Shown here piece by piece: positions 41,972 through 52,916 of a stretch of 64,000 nucleotides of DNA. Positions within the stretch are counted from its first letter, which is position 1. The number at the start of each line of letters is the position of its first letter. Below the pieces are notes generated by a model. It was not told the DNA's origin, did not search any database, and saw only the letters and a list, made by a program, of their open reading frames with translations. This DNA comes from Rhizomonospora bruguierae (lineage in GTDB: Bacteria > Actinomycetota > Actinomycetes > Mycobacteriales > Micromonosporaceae): the NCBI RefSeq assembly GCF_018397995.1, contig NZ_BBQH01000010.1, positions 1-64,000 of the forward strand. Direction: 5' to 3'. The position numbers and the translations under genes were made by a program.

Positions 41972-42496
41972 GCCGGCGCTCCCCCCGGTCGGCCACCCGG
42001 AACCCCTGCCCGCCCAGCGCGCGCATACGCTTGGTCAGGATCGGATTGCACAGCACCGTCCATCGCGATCCCCCTGTCACCAGGGCACCACCCGACTGAA
42101 CGGGGCGGAGCAGCCGGGGGGCCATCGGTGCCTGTCATGCTAAGCCGTGTGCGTGGCGTTACGCACGGTCGCCCGATGGAACTTCCGCGAACTCGCGGGG
42201 TCCACGTCCCAATTGATCCGTCTGTTGCCATTGCCATCCTGCCCCGGTGGGGTGACTCGACGCCCTTCGATCGTCCCCGTAGGACACATGCCGCCCGGAG
42301 CGGCGCCGCGTGTCCCCCCGTTGGTCCATATGGGACGCGTGGATTTGGTCCGGCGAAGTCATGGCGGCACCCCGGGAGGATTCGGCACTCTTGCGCCCGG
42401 AGCGGGCCGCGACCGCTCCGGCACCGCGAGGGGTGGGGTGGGGGGACCCCACCGGTGGGAGCGGTGCCAGCCGGGTCCGGGCAGGGGTGACGCGAG
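41972..42496. other. 525-bp intergenic region rich in stem-loops
   Basis: No gene is convincing in this gap between the PucR-type gene and the LuxR gene. It holds four inverted repeats: GTGCGT/ACGCAC (42149-42166); GGACAC/GTGTCC (42282-42315) with an inner CCGC/GCGG; the perfect 9-bp CCGGAGCGG/CCGCTCCGG (42397-42421); and GGTGGGG/CCCCACC around a G-rich run near 42430-42452. The last two lie within 100 nt of the LuxR start and may be leader or attenuation structures. Confidence 0.4.
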
Positions 42497-44065
42497 ATGG
42501 ACACGGTCAAACCGGAACAGGTCGTGGAAGCGCTGGTCGCGGGGGGGCGACTGGCGGACGCGGGCCGGGTGGCGGGGGCCGCCGCGGCCGCGGTGGCCGG
42601 CGAGCGCCGGCCCGAGGAGGCGGCCAGGCTGCGCAGCCGCCGCGCCGACATCCTGCTGGCGACCGGCGACGCGGAGGCCGCGATGGCCGAGGCCGACGCG
42701 GTGCTCGCCACCGCGGGCCTGCCACCACAGATGTACGACGAGGCCACGCTCTCCCACTTGTACACGCTGCTGAGCACCGGCCGGGTGGCGCCGGCGCAGG
42801 TCTGGGCGGAAGCGATCCTGGCCGGGCGGCAACGCGGCGGCGGGGACGGCGCGCTGGCCGGCGCGCTGTGCACGCTGGCCCGGCTGGCCTGGTGCCAGGG
42901 GCGGATCGGGGTGGCGGTCGGGCTCGCCCGCGCCGCCGTGGAACGCGCCGGACGCGCGTGCACGGTCGATCACCACCCGCGGCTGTCGCTGGCCGGGATG
43001 CTCATCACGCTCGGCGCGTTCGACGAGGCCGGGGCGCTGATCGAGCAGGCCGCCGACGGGCTGGCCCGGCCGGGGCAGGCCCTCTGGCGCGGGGCGCCGG
43101 AGCTGGGCCGGGCGCGGCTGGCGCTGGCCACCGGCCGGCTCACCGAGGGGCTGCACCGGGCCGAGGCGGCCGTCGGCTGGGCCGCCCGGCAGGGTAACCG
43201 GCTGCTGCTGCCGGTCTCGCTGGCCACCGCGGCCCTGGCCGCCCTCAAGCGCGGCGAGCCGGCGATGGCCGGCGGCTACGTGCACCGGTACCGGGTCGAG
43301 TCCGCCGGCGGACACGACGGGGTGAGCGGCGCGACCGGGCTGTGGGCGCGGGCCCGGCTGGCCGAGGTGCGCCGGGGCCCCGCCGCCGCGATGCGGCTGC
43401 TGGCCGACCGGTTCGCCTGCCTGGCCGCCCAGCCCGAACTGCTGATGGCGGAGCCGAGCGCGGCGGCCTGGCTGACCCGGGTGGCCCTGGCCGCCGGCGA
43501 CCGGGGCCGGGCCGCCGCCGCGGCCGCCGCCGCCCGGCAACTCGCCGAGGGCAACCCCGACCACACCTGGCCCGCCGCCGCGGCGGCGCACGCCGAGGGG
43601 CTGCTCGACCGCGACCCCGGCCGGCTGGCGGAGGCGGCCGCCCGATACCCGCAGCCGTGGGCGGCCGCCTCCGCGGCCGAGGACGCGGGCGCGCTGCTGG
43701 CCGTCCAGGGCGAGGTTCGCCCCGCCCGGGAGGCGCTGACCCGCGCGCTGTCCGGATATGAGCGGATCGGCGCCGGCCTGGACGCGGTGCGGCTGCGCAC
43801 CCGCCTGGCGGGCACACCCCCGGAGGGGCCGCGGCACCTGCGCCGCCCGGGCACGGCGTCCGGCTGGCTCAGCCTGACGGAGACCGAGCGGCGGGTGGCC
43901 GACCTGGTCGCCGAGGGGCTGACCAACGCCCAGGTGGCCGAGCGTATGTTCCTGTCCCGGCACACCATCGACTTCCACCTACGCAAGATCTTCAACCGGC
44001 TGGACATCCGGTCCCGGGTCGAGCTGACCCGGGTGGCCCTGCGCGCCGCCGAAGTCAGGCGCTGA
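42497..44065 (+). CDS. LuxR-family regulator with TPR-like sensor region
   Basis: A 522-residue regulator. About 430 residues of Ala-rich helical repeats (EEAARLRSRRADILLATGDAEAAMAEADAVL, GALCTLARLAWCQGRIGVAVGLARAAVE) resemble the TPR region of LAL/MalT proteins but lack the P-loop ATPase. The LuxR helix-turn-helix is C-terminal (LTETERRVADLVAEGLTNAQVAERMFLSRHTIDFHLRKIFNRLDIRSRVEL). Its 3' end overlaps the convergent DsbA-like gene by 11 nt. Confidence 0.9.
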   Translation: MDTVKPEQVVEALVAGGRLADAGRVAGAAAAAVAGERRPEEAARLRSRRADILLATGDAEAAMAEADAVLATAGLPPQMYDEATLSHLYTLLSTGRVAPAQVWAEAILAGRQRGGGDGALAGALCTLARLAWCQGRIGVAVGLARAAVERAGRACTVDHHPRLSLAGMLITLGAFDEAGALIEQAADGLARPGQALWRGAPELGRARLALATGRLTEGLHRAEAAVGWAARQGNRLLLPVSLATAALAALKRGEPAMAGGYVHRYRVESAGGHDGVSGATGLWARARLAEVRRGPAAAMRLLADRFACLAAQPELLMAEPSAAAWLTRVALAAGDRGRAAAAAAAARQLAEGNPDHTWPAAAAAHAEGLLDRDPGRLAEAAARYPQPWAAASAAEDAGALLAVQGEVRPAREALTRALSGYERIGAGLDAVRLRTRLAGTPPEGPRHLRRPGTASGWLSLTETERRVADLVAEGLTNAQVAERMFLSRHTIDFHLRKIFNRLDIRSRVELTRVALRAAEVRR

Positions 44066-44594
44066 CCGGCACCGCGTCCACCGCGGCGAGCAGGTCGGCG
44101 AGGTCGTGCGAGCCGTCGTACCGGACGCCGTTGAGGTACAGGGTCGGCGTGCCGTTGACCCCGCTGCGCACGCCGCTGGCGAAGTCCCGGGAGACCCGCT
44201 CCCGGTGCGCGCCCGCGTCGACCGCCCGCTGGACGGCCTCGGCGTCGGTGCCCAGGTGCGCGCAGAGCCGGGGCACCAGGTCCGGCCCGATCAGCTCCTG
44301 GTGGGCGTAGAGCCAGTCGTGCGCCGGCCAGAAGCGCTCGGCGTCCGCCTCGGCGACCGCCTCGGCCGCCTGGGCCGCGCGCTCGGCGAACGGGTGCAGG
44401 TTGGGCAGCGGGAAGTGCCGGTAGGCCAGGCGCACCCGGCCCGGCCGCTCGGCCAGCACCCGGCGCAGCAGCGGGTTCGCCGCGGCGCAGTACGGGCACT
44501 GGTAGTCGCCGTACTCGACGACCGTGACCGGCGCCTCCCGCGGGCCCCGGAGGTGGTCCGCCGCGGTGACGGGTTCGGTGAGCCGGGCGGTCAT
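44055..44594 (-). CDS. DsbA-like thioredoxin-fold protein
   Basis: A 179-residue DsbA-family protein without a signal peptide. The redox motif CPYC is in VVEYGDYQCPYCAAANPLLRRVL. RLAYRHFPLPNLHPFAERAAQAAEAV follows, and the cis-Pro loop is GVNGTPTLYLNGVRYDG. Lack of a signal sequence suggests cytoplasmic use. The ATG at 44594 overlaps the peroxiredoxin stop (ATGA), so the two redox proteins are co-translated and may be partners. Confidence 0.9.
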   Translation of the reverse strand: MTARLTEPVTAADHLRGPREAPVTVVEYGDYQCPYCAAANPLLRRVLAERPGRVRLAYRHFPLPNLHPFAERAAQAAEAVAEADAERFWPAHDWLYAHQELIGPDLVPRLCAHLGTDAEAVQRAVDAGAHRERVSRDFASGVRSGVNGTPTLYLNGVRYDGSHDLADLLAAVDAVPVSA

Positions 44595-45088
44595 CGGCGC
44601 ACCACCACCCGCCCGTTCTCCAGCGCGTCCAGCGCGGCGAGGATGCCGTCCGCGCCCGGGTTGACCCCGCGCGGGGACAGGAACGACCAGGCGATCGTCC
44701 CGTCGGAGTCGATGAGGAACAGCGACCGCTCCGCCACCCCGTCCACCGGGCTGTAGACCCCGTACTCCCGGGACACCTCGCCCTTCGGCTCGAAGTCGCT
44801 GAGCAGCGGGTAGTCGATGTTCCGCTGCTGGGCGAACGCCCGGTGCGACCAGATCCCGTCCACCGAGATACCCAGCAGCGCCGCGTCGTACTGCGCGAAG
44901 ACCGGGCTCACCGCCTGGTACAGGGACATCTGGTCGCCGCACACCGGGCTCCAGTCCGCCGGGTAGAAGGCCAGCACCACCGGCCGCCCCCGGTAGTCCG
45001 CGAGACCGACCCGCTGGTCCGGGAAGGTGGGGAGGGCGAAGTCGGGGGCCCGCTCGCCGGGCATCGGCATCGCGTTGCCATCGGTCAT
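44591..45088 (-). CDS. AhpE/BCP-type peroxiredoxin
   Basis: A 165-residue AhpC/TSA-family peroxidase. The peroxidatic cysteine is in VVLAFYPADWSPVCGDQM, and no clear resolving cysteine is seen, so it appears 1-Cys and would need an external thiol, possibly the DsbA-like protein (inference). LLGISVDGIWSHRAFAQQ and YPLLSDFEPKGEVSREYGV are standard. It would reduce peroxides in the cytoplasm. Confidence 0.92.
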   Translation of the reverse strand: MTDGNAMPMPGERAPDFALPTFPDQRVGLADYRGRPVVLAFYPADWSPVCGDQMSLYQAVSPVFAQYDAALLGISVDGIWSHRAFAQQRNIDYPLLSDFEPKGEVSREYGVYSPVDGVAERSLFLIDSDGTIAWSFLSPRGVNPGADGILAALDALENGRVVVRR

Positions 45089-45178
45089 GCGCCCAAGGCT
45101 GCGCCGGTACCGGGTGAACGCCGCTCATCCGCGCCGAATGGTTCGCCCGGGCCCGCCCGGCGCGGCGAAGGGCGGGGC

Positions 45179-45614
45179 TCAGAAGGGCGGTGCCGCCACG
45201 ACCACCTCGGCGGGGCGCAGTTGGCGGCTCCCGTCGCCGTAGCCCGGGCGGACCACCGCCAGCACGGTGCCCTGCGGCACGCTCGCGTCCGAGGTGGTGC
45301 CGACGGCGTGGTGGCGGTGCGGGTCGAACGGCACCCGGGTCTCGTCGTCCCGGTGGAAGCCGAGCGACCGCAGGGCCGCCACCGCGCGGTCACGGGCCGC
45401 GCTCACGCCGGTGGCCAGGTCGCTGCCGGCCTCGGTGCCGTGCCCGACGGCGTCCACCGCGCGGTCCAGGTCGTCCAGGACGGGAAGCCAGGCCGCGGCC
45501 ACCCGGGCGCGCTCGTCGGCGCAGGCGGACACGGCACGCAGGTCGGCCCGCTTGCGGGCGTTCTCGGCCTCCGCGATCGCCCGCAGCATCTTGTCCGGCA
45601 GGGTGTCGGCGTCC

Positions 45615-45628
<14 letters not shown>
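45179..45628 (-). CDS. grpE: GrpE-like nucleotide exchange factor
   Basis: About 149 residues with the GrpE layout: an N-terminal helix (DKMLRAIAEAENARKRADLRAV), the dimer region (WLPVLDDLDRAVDAV), and the C-terminal beta domain (LGFHRDDETRVPFDPHRHHAVGTTSDASVPQGTVLAVVRPGYGDGSRQLRPAEVVVA). It is shorter than housekeeping GrpE, lacking most of the long N-terminal coiled coil, and probably serves the neighbouring DnaK. The start at ATG 45628 overlaps the dnaK end by 14 nt; 45622 is possible. Confidence 0.88.
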
Positions 45629-47495
<1,867 letters not shown>

Positions 47496-47779
47496 GGCCG
47501 GCTCCCCCTTCCTCGCGGCGCTGCCGGTGGCGCTGCGTCGCGGCCATCGTGGCGGGGTGCCGGGTGAACGTGGTTCGCCCCGGCGGGGTGAGCCCGGGCG
47601 CCGTCCCGGGGCGGCCACGGCGTCCCCGCGTGTGTCCGCCTGCGGTGCGCTGCCGCAGAATCGGCGCCGCGCCCGGCGGCGCGGTGATAGCTTCGACCGC
47701 GCACAGCCCCCTACCGCAGCCCGCGGTCGCCGCGCCCGGCAGCCGCCGGCGAGGCTCGCTTTACCTGGGGGGTAGGTCC

Positions 47780-50545
47780 ATGCGGCAGGAACCAGCCCGG
47801 TCCCACCTGGTCCTCGCGGAGCGCGTCCCGGACGCCGTTCCGGATCGGCCGGCGGCGCCGACCGCGCCGGTGGCGCCGGTGGCACCGCATCCGCCCGGGC
47901 CGCTGCCGCTGCTGACCGCGAAGCTCACGATCCCGCCGCTGCCGGACGGCACGCTGATCCGCCCGCGCCTGCACGAGCGCCTCGACGCCGGCGCGCGCGG
48001 CGCCGTCACGCTGCTCGCCGCCCCGGCCGGCTGGGGCAAGACCGTCCTGCTGACCGGCTGGGCCGCGGGTCAACCGGCGGGGCCCGACGCCGCCGCCCCC
48101 GGCGAGCCGCCCACGCCCCGCGCGGCGTGGCTCTCGGCGGCGACCGGGGACGACGGGCGCTTCTGGTCCTACCTGCGGGCGGCGCTCGCCGCCACCTCGC
48201 CGGTACCCGAGCCCGCGCCGGGTCCGCGCCCCGACCCGGTCTTCCTCACCCGGCTGGCCGACGCGCTGTCCCGCCGCGCCGAGCCGGTCGTCCTCGTCAT
48301 CGACGACTATCACCAGCTACGGGACCCGGGCATCGCCGCCGGGCTGGACTTCCTGCTGCGCCACTGCGGCGGCGGGCTGCGGCTGGTGCTGGCCAGCCGG
48401 GTCGAGCCCCGGCTGCCGCTGCACCGGTGGCGGGTCAGCGGGCAGCTCGCCGAGCTGGGCCTGGCGGACCTGGCGTTCACGCCCGAGGAGACCGCCGCGC
48501 TGGCCCGCCGGCACGGCCTGGCGCTGTCGTCCGCGCACCTGGACCGGCTGCACGCGCGCACCGAGGGCTGGCCCGCCGGGCTGCGCCTGGCCGCCCTGTC
48601 GCTGGGCGCCCAGGCCGAGGCGCCGTCCGGCCCCGGCCCCTCCGGCGCCGACCAGGGCATCGCCGACTACCTCACCGGCGAGGTGCTGGCCGGATACCCG
48701 GAGCACGTGCGCGACGCGCTGCTCAGCACCGCGATCCTGGACCGGGTCAGCGGCGACCTGCTGGACGCGCTGACCGGCGGCGTCGGCGGCGAGCGCCTGC
48801 TGGCGGACCTGGCCCGGGGCAACGGGTTCGTGATCCCGGTCGGGGCCGCCTCCGCCGGCCGGCCCGCCAGCTACCGGTACCACCGGATGTTCGCCGACCT
48901 GCTCCGCGCCGAACTGCGCCGCCGCTGGCCGGACCGGGTGGCCGAGCTGCACCGGCGGGCGGCCGGCTGGTTCGCCGCGCACCGGCTGCCCGGCGACGCG
49001 CTGCGCCACGCCCTCAGCGGCGGCGACCACGACCTGGCCACGTCGCTGCTGGTGGCGCACTGGCCGGCGCTGACCAGCTGCGCGCCCGCCGAACCCGGCC
49101 CGGAGCCGGCGCCGGCTCCCCCGGTCGACGCGATCCGCGCCGACCCGGAGTTGGCCCTGGCCTATTCGGTGGACCGGCTGAACCGCCGCGACCCGGCCGC
49201 CGCGGACGCCCTGCTGCGCCTCGCCGAGCGCCACCGGCACCTGCTCGCGCCGCAGCGCCGGGACCGGTACGCGGTGATGGTCGCCGGCCTGCACCTGGCC
49301 GTCGCCCGGGCCCGGGGCGACGCGCCGGCCGCCGCGGCCCGGGCCGGCGAGCTGCTCGGCCGCTCCACCGGGGTGCCGCCGGACACCCGGGCCCGGGCGC
49401 TGGCCCTCGCCGCCCTCGGCGCCGACCGGCTGGGCACCGGCGATCTGGAGGCGGCCCAGTCCGCGCTGCTCGACGCCCGGCGCACGGCGGAGCGCTCCGG
49501 CCCCGGCTGTGTGCGCACCGCCGCCACCGCCCGCCTGGCCTACCTGCTGGCGGTCCGGGGCGCGCTGACCGCGGCCGAGCGGACCGCGCGGACCGCCCTC
49601 GACGCGCCACCCTGCCCCGGCCGGCCCCGCCCGATGCACGGCGGGTACGCGTCGGTGGCGCTCGCCCTGGTCGCCCTCTACCGCGACCGGCTCGACGAGG
49701 CGGCGGCGCAACTGGTCGCCGCGGCGGACGCCGGGGCGGCCGGGGAGCCGGGGCTCGCCGCCGCCGTGGGCGTGGTCCGCGCGCTGCTGCACGCCGAGCG
49801 CGGCGACCTCACCGCCGCCTACGCCGCCCTGCGCACCGCCCGCGAGGCCGGGCCGCCCCCGCCGTACCTGGCGCAGTGGTCCGCCGCGGTCGAGGCGGAC
49901 CTGCGCACCGCGCGCGGCGACACGGGCACCGTACGCGCGGCGGTGCCGCCCGGGGCGCCGCTGCCGCAACGGATGGCGGTCGCGCTGGCCCGCTCGTACC
50001 TGCGCGACGGCGACCCGCAGGCCGCCACGCGCACGGTGCCGGCCTGGTCCGAGGAGAACGACCTGCCGCTTCCGGTCCGGATCGACGCGGGCCTGGTCGA
50101 CGCCCTCGCCGCCCGCGCGGCCGGGGACCGCCGCCGCGCCGCCCGCGCCCTGGAGCGGATCCTGTCGCTGGCGGAGCCCGAGGGGTACCGTCGGCCGTTC
50201 ACCCGGCCCGGCACCGGCGTCCGGGAACTGCTGGTCGATCACCTCGACGCCGGGACGGCGTACTGGCCACTGGTCAGCGACCTCACCGCGGCCGCCCCGC
50301 CCCGGTCCGCCACGTCGGAGCCGGGCACCGGCACGACCGCCGAGCCGCCGACCGAGCCGCTGACCGAGCGCGAGCTGACGGTACTGCGTTACCTGCAGAG
50401 CATCCTATCCAACGTGGAGATCGCGGCGGAGCTGTGCCTGTCGGTCAACACCGTCAAGACCCACGTGCGCAACATCTACCGGAAGCTCGACGCCACCCGC
50501 CGCCGGGACGCGGTGCGCCGCGCCCGCGACCTCAAGCTCCTCTGA
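47780..50545 (+). CDS. LAL/MalT-type LuxR regulator with NTPase domain
   Basis: A 921-residue regulator. The P-loop is TLLAAPAGWGKTVLLTGW and the Walker B is EPVVLVIDDYHQLRDP, followed by RLVLASRVEPRLPLHRWR as in MalT. A winged-helix/TPR region covers ~330-840. The C-terminal LuxR helix-turn-helix reads LTERELTVLRYLQSILSNVEIAAELCLSVNTVKTHVRNIYRKLDATRRRDAVRRARDL. GGGGGGTAGG precedes the ATG. Its divergent position suggests control of the dnaK-grpE-peroxiredoxin group or of its own operon (inference). Confidence 0.93.
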   Translation: MRQEPARSHLVLAERVPDAVPDRPAAPTAPVAPVAPHPPGPLPLLTAKLTIPPLPDGTLIRPRLHERLDAGARGAVTLLAAPAGWGKTVLLTGWAAGQPAGPDAAAPGEPPTPRAAWLSAATGDDGRFWSYLRAALAATSPVPEPAPGPRPDPVFLTRLADALSRRAEPVVLVIDDYHQLRDPGIAAGLDFLLRHCGGGLRLVLASRVEPRLPLHRWRVSGQLAELGLADLAFTPEETAALARRHGLALSSAHLDRLHARTEGWPAGLRLAALSLGAQAEAPSGPGPSGADQGIADYLTGEVLAGYPEHVRDALLSTAILDRVSGDLLDALTGGVGGERLLADLARGNGFVIPVGAASAGRPASYRYHRMFADLLRAELRRRWPDRVAELHRRAAGWFAAHRLPGDALRHALSGGDHDLATSLLVAHWPALTSCAPAEPGPEPAPAPPVDAIRADPELALAYSVDRLNRRDPAAADALLRLAERHRHLLAPQRRDRYAVMVAGLHLAVARARGDAPAAAARAGELLGRSTGVPPDTRARALALAALGADRLGTGDLEAAQSALLDARRTAERSGPGCVRTAATARLAYLLAVRGALTAAERTARTALDAPPCPGRPRPMHGGYASVALALVALYRDRLDEAAAQLVAAADAGAAGEPGLAAAVGVVRALLHAERGDLTAAYAALRTAREAGPPPPYLAQWSAAVEADLRTARGDTGTVRAAVPPGAPLPQRMAVALARSYLRDGDPQAATRTVPAWSEENDLPLPVRIDAGLVDALAARAAGDRRRAARALERILSLAEPEGYRRPFTRPGTGVRELLVDHLDAGTAYWPLVSDLTAAAPPRSATSEPGTGTTAEPPTEPLTERELTVLRYLQSILSNVEIAAELCLSVNTVKTHVRNIYRKLDATRRRDAVRRARDLKLL

Positions 50546-50597
50546 CCCGCACCCCCAACGCCCGGTGGGGGTGGTGGGGGTGTCCGCGGCGGGTCAG
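50542..50597. terminator. Bidirectional terminator spanning two convergent stop codons
   Basis: CTGACCCGC (50542-50550) pairs perfectly with GCGGGTCAG (50589-50597), and inside it ACCCCCA (50551-50557) pairs with TGGGGGT (50566-50572, alternative 50575-50581). The outer arms contain the TGA of the regulator and the stop of the glycosyltransferase, so one symmetrical structure closes both transcripts. Confidence 0.65.
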
Positions 50598-51688
50598 CGC
50601 AGGGTGGCGGACTGGAGGCCGCGCAGGTTGGCCAGCGGCGCGGAGGTGGTGGCCCAGCGGCGGTAGATGTGCTCGTAGCGCATCGCCATCACGTCCGGGG
50701 CGAAGCGGTCGCGGACGTGGGCGACGCACTCGGCCGGGTCGAGGTCCACGGTGCGGCGCAGGGCGTCGGGTAGCTCGGAGGTGTCGTCGCAGACGAAGCC
50801 CGTGCGGCCGTGGGCGACCACCTCGGGGGCGGAGCCGCGGTTCAGCGTGACCACGGGCGTGCCGGAGGCCATGGCCTCGACCAGGACCATGCCGAACGGC
50901 TCCTCCCAGCGCAGCGGCAGCAGCAGGCAGCGGGCCTGCATCATCAGTTCCCGGATCCGCTGGCGGCCGCCGTTGATGACCAGTTCCACGTCGGGGCCGA
51001 GCTTGGGCTGGATGACCTCGTCGAGGTAGCGCCGCTCGACCTCCTCGTTGCACTTGCCGGCCAGCACCAGCGGCAGGCCGGCCGCCCGGCACGCGTCGAT
51101 GGCCAGTTCCGGGCCCTTGTCGCCGATGAAGCGGGCGAGCCAGAGGACCGGGCCGCGCCCGGGCTCGGACTTGGGCGGCTCGGGGTCGCTGAAGCCGTTG
51201 TGGACGGTGCCGACCCAGGGCAGCGCCGAGTTGAGGTTGCGCTGGGCGTGCGAGATCGACACCAGCCCGATCTCCCGGTCGATGCAGCTGAGGAAGTCGC
51301 CGAGTTCCCCGATCGGGTTACCGTGCACGGTGGCGACGGTGGGGATGCCACGCCGGATGGCGGACAGCAGGCCGACGTTGGTGTGGTCGTGCACGATGTC
51401 GAACTCGGTCTCGTCCAGCATCCGGTCGGCGCGGGCGACGTGGGCGAGTTCGGGCAGGGTCTGGCCGACCCGGTCGCTCATCGTCTTGTTGGCCGTGCGG
51501 GCGTAGGTGGCCGGCGTGTGGGTGCCGGTGCCGGCGCCGAACAGCGTGACGCGGTGGCCGCGCGCGACCAGGGAGTCGACCAGCAGCGAGCAGACCTGTT
51601 CGATGCCGCCGTACCCGCTGGGCGGCAGGTCGAACCAGGGTGGAGCCAGCATGGCGATGCGCAGGGACCCGGTCAACGGCTGGTTCAC
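50594..51688 (-). CDS. GT4-family glycosyltransferase
   Basis: A 364-residue GT-B glycosyltransferase. The N-terminal Rossmann half has RIAMLAPPWFDLPPSGYGGIEQV, FDIVHDHTNVGLL and TVHGNPIGE. The C-terminal half has WLARFIGDKGPELAIDACRAAGLPLVLAGK, the ELMMQARCLLLPLRWEEPFGMVLVEAMASGTPVV donor-binding region, and GSAPEVVAHGRTGFV with the EX7E motif. It probably transfers a hexose from a nucleotide sugar to a glycan, lipid or glycoside. GGGGG precedes the GTG at 51688; an upstream start at 51784 adds non-homologous sequence. Confidence 0.92.
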   Translation of the reverse strand: MNQPLTGSLRIAMLAPPWFDLPPSGYGGIEQVCSLLVDSLVARGHRVTLFGAGTGTHTPATYARTANKTMSDRVGQTLPELAHVARADRMLDETEFDIVHDHTNVGLLSAIRRGIPTVATVHGNPIGELGDFLSCIDREIGLVSISHAQRNLNSALPWVGTVHNGFSDPEPPKSEPGRGPVLWLARFIGDKGPELAIDACRAAGLPLVLAGKCNEEVERRYLDEVIQPKLGPDVELVINGGRQRIRELMMQARCLLLPLRWEEPFGMVLVEAMASGTPVVTLNRGSAPEVVAHGRTGFVCDDTSELPDALRRTVDLDPAECVAHVRDRFAPDVMAMRYEHIYRRWATTSAPLANLRGLQSATLR

Positions 51689-51816
51689 GCGTACACCCCC
51701 TGTACGAAGTGCGCTAGGTGCGCCGCACGAGAATGCGGCATTTACCCTGATTGCCAGGCTAGCCCGGGATACCCGCCACCCCAACCGGGGTGATCTTCGA
51801 CCTCACCCACGCCCGC

Positions 51817-51847
51817 TTGACCTGGAGTGCACTCCAGTTCCTACCGT
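51817..51847 (+). promoter_or_regulatory. MerR-type promoter with 16-bp palindrome for the aldo-keto reductase
   Basis: TTGACC (51817-51822) and TACCGT (51842-51847) are separated by 19 bp, longer than usual and typical of MerR-activated promoters. The spacer carries the perfect 16-bp palindrome CTGGAGTGCACTCCAG (51822-51837). A MerR-family protein would twist this DNA to activate the gene at 51893. No MerR gene is adjacent. Confidence 0.8.
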
Positions 51848-51892
51848 CGTACCCGTTCGGCAACACGGATACGACGAGGGAGTCACGGGGTT

Positions 51893-52909
51893 ATGCGGAA
51901 CGTGGAACTGGGGCGGACCGGCGAGCGGGTGAGCCAACTGGCGCTCGGCTGCATGCGGATGGGGACGGACACCCCGCCGGACGAGTCGGTGCGGATGCTG
52001 GACGCCTACGTGGCGTCCGGCGGCTCGTTCCTCGACACGGCGGACTGCTACGCCTGGTGGAGCGGGCCGACCAGCACCGGCGGCGAGAGCGAGGCGCTGA
52101 TCGGGCGCTGGCTGCGGCGTCGCGGGCGCCGGGACGACCTGTTCATCGCCACCAAGGGCAGCGCGATGGTGCGCGAGCCCGACAAGCTGTTCCGGGACAC
52201 GCCCGACGGGCCGGTGGCGAACTGGGACCTGGCGCGCAAGCGCTTCCAGGGCGCCGGCGCGCAGACCCTGCGCGACGCGCTCGACGGCAGCCTGCGGCGG
52301 CTGGGCACGGACCATGTCGACCTGTACTACGTGCACGTCGATGACTGGTCCACGCCGCTGGAGGAGACGCTCGAGGCGCTGGCGGGCATCGTCCGCAGCG
52401 GCAAGGCGCGGCACATCGGCTGGTCGAACGTGCGCACCTGGCGGCTGGAGCGGATCCGGCACCTGTGCGAGCGGAACGACTGGCCGGCGCCGGTCGCGGT
52501 GCAGCAGGAGCACTCGTACCTGCGCCGCCGGGCCGGCCTGCACCACGTGTCCATCGTGGACGACGAGCAGGTGGAGTACCTGGCGGTCCACGACGACCTG
52601 ACCCTGGTGGCCTACTCGCCGATCCTCAAGGGGCTCTACGACGCGGCGGACCCGGCCCGGCACCAGGCGATGTGGGCGTACGCCGGCCCGGACGCCGATG
52701 CCCGGATCGCCGCCGCGCGGGCGGTCGCCGACCGGGTGGGCGCGACCGGTAACCAGGTGGTGCTGTCGTGGCTGATGAACGCCACCGACCCCACCCGGGT
52801 CGCGCTGATGGGCCCGCGCACCTTCGCGCAGTACGAGTCGGCGATGGGTGCCCTGGACGTCAAGCTCACCCCGGAGCAGATCGCCGCGCTCGACGCGGCC
52901 GAGGGGTGA
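51893..52909 (+). CDS. Aldo-keto reductase
   Basis: A 338-residue TIM-barrel oxidoreductase. The catalytic tetrad is visible: Asp and Tyr in GGSFLDTADCYAWW, Lys in DLFIATKGS, and His in VDLYYVHVDDWSTPLEE. GKARHIGWSNVRTWRLERI and VALMGPRTFAQYESAMGAL complete the fold. It uses NADPH to reduce carbonyls; the substrate is unknown. It is controlled by a MerR-type promoter, so it is probably induced by a toxic or redox-active compound (inference). The ATG at 51893 lies ~40 nt after the -10 box. Confidence 0.92.
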   Translation: MRNVELGRTGERVSQLALGCMRMGTDTPPDESVRMLDAYVASGGSFLDTADCYAWWSGPTSTGGESEALIGRWLRRRGRRDDLFIATKGSAMVREPDKLFRDTPDGPVANWDLARKRFQGAGAQTLRDALDGSLRRLGTDHVDLYYVHVDDWSTPLEETLEALAGIVRSGKARHIGWSNVRTWRLERIRHLCERNDWPAPVAVQQEHSYLRRRAGLHHVSIVDDEQVEYLAVHDDLTLVAYSPILKGLYDAADPARHQAMWAYAGPDADARIAAARAVADRVGATGNQVVLSWLMNATDPTRVALMGPRTFAQYESAMGALDVKLTPEQIAALDAAEG

Positions 52910-52916
52910 GCACGGC

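Noticed and set aside
42430-42452. G-quadruplex before the LuxR gene
   Set aside because: There are only three separated G-runs plus a long G-run, and the adjacent CCCCACC makes an ordinary hairpin the simpler reading.
47707-47776. Sequestration of the MalT-type gene's ribosome-binding site by an upstream CCTACC
   Set aside because: Only 6 bp pair over a 50-nt gap, not beyond chance in this composition.
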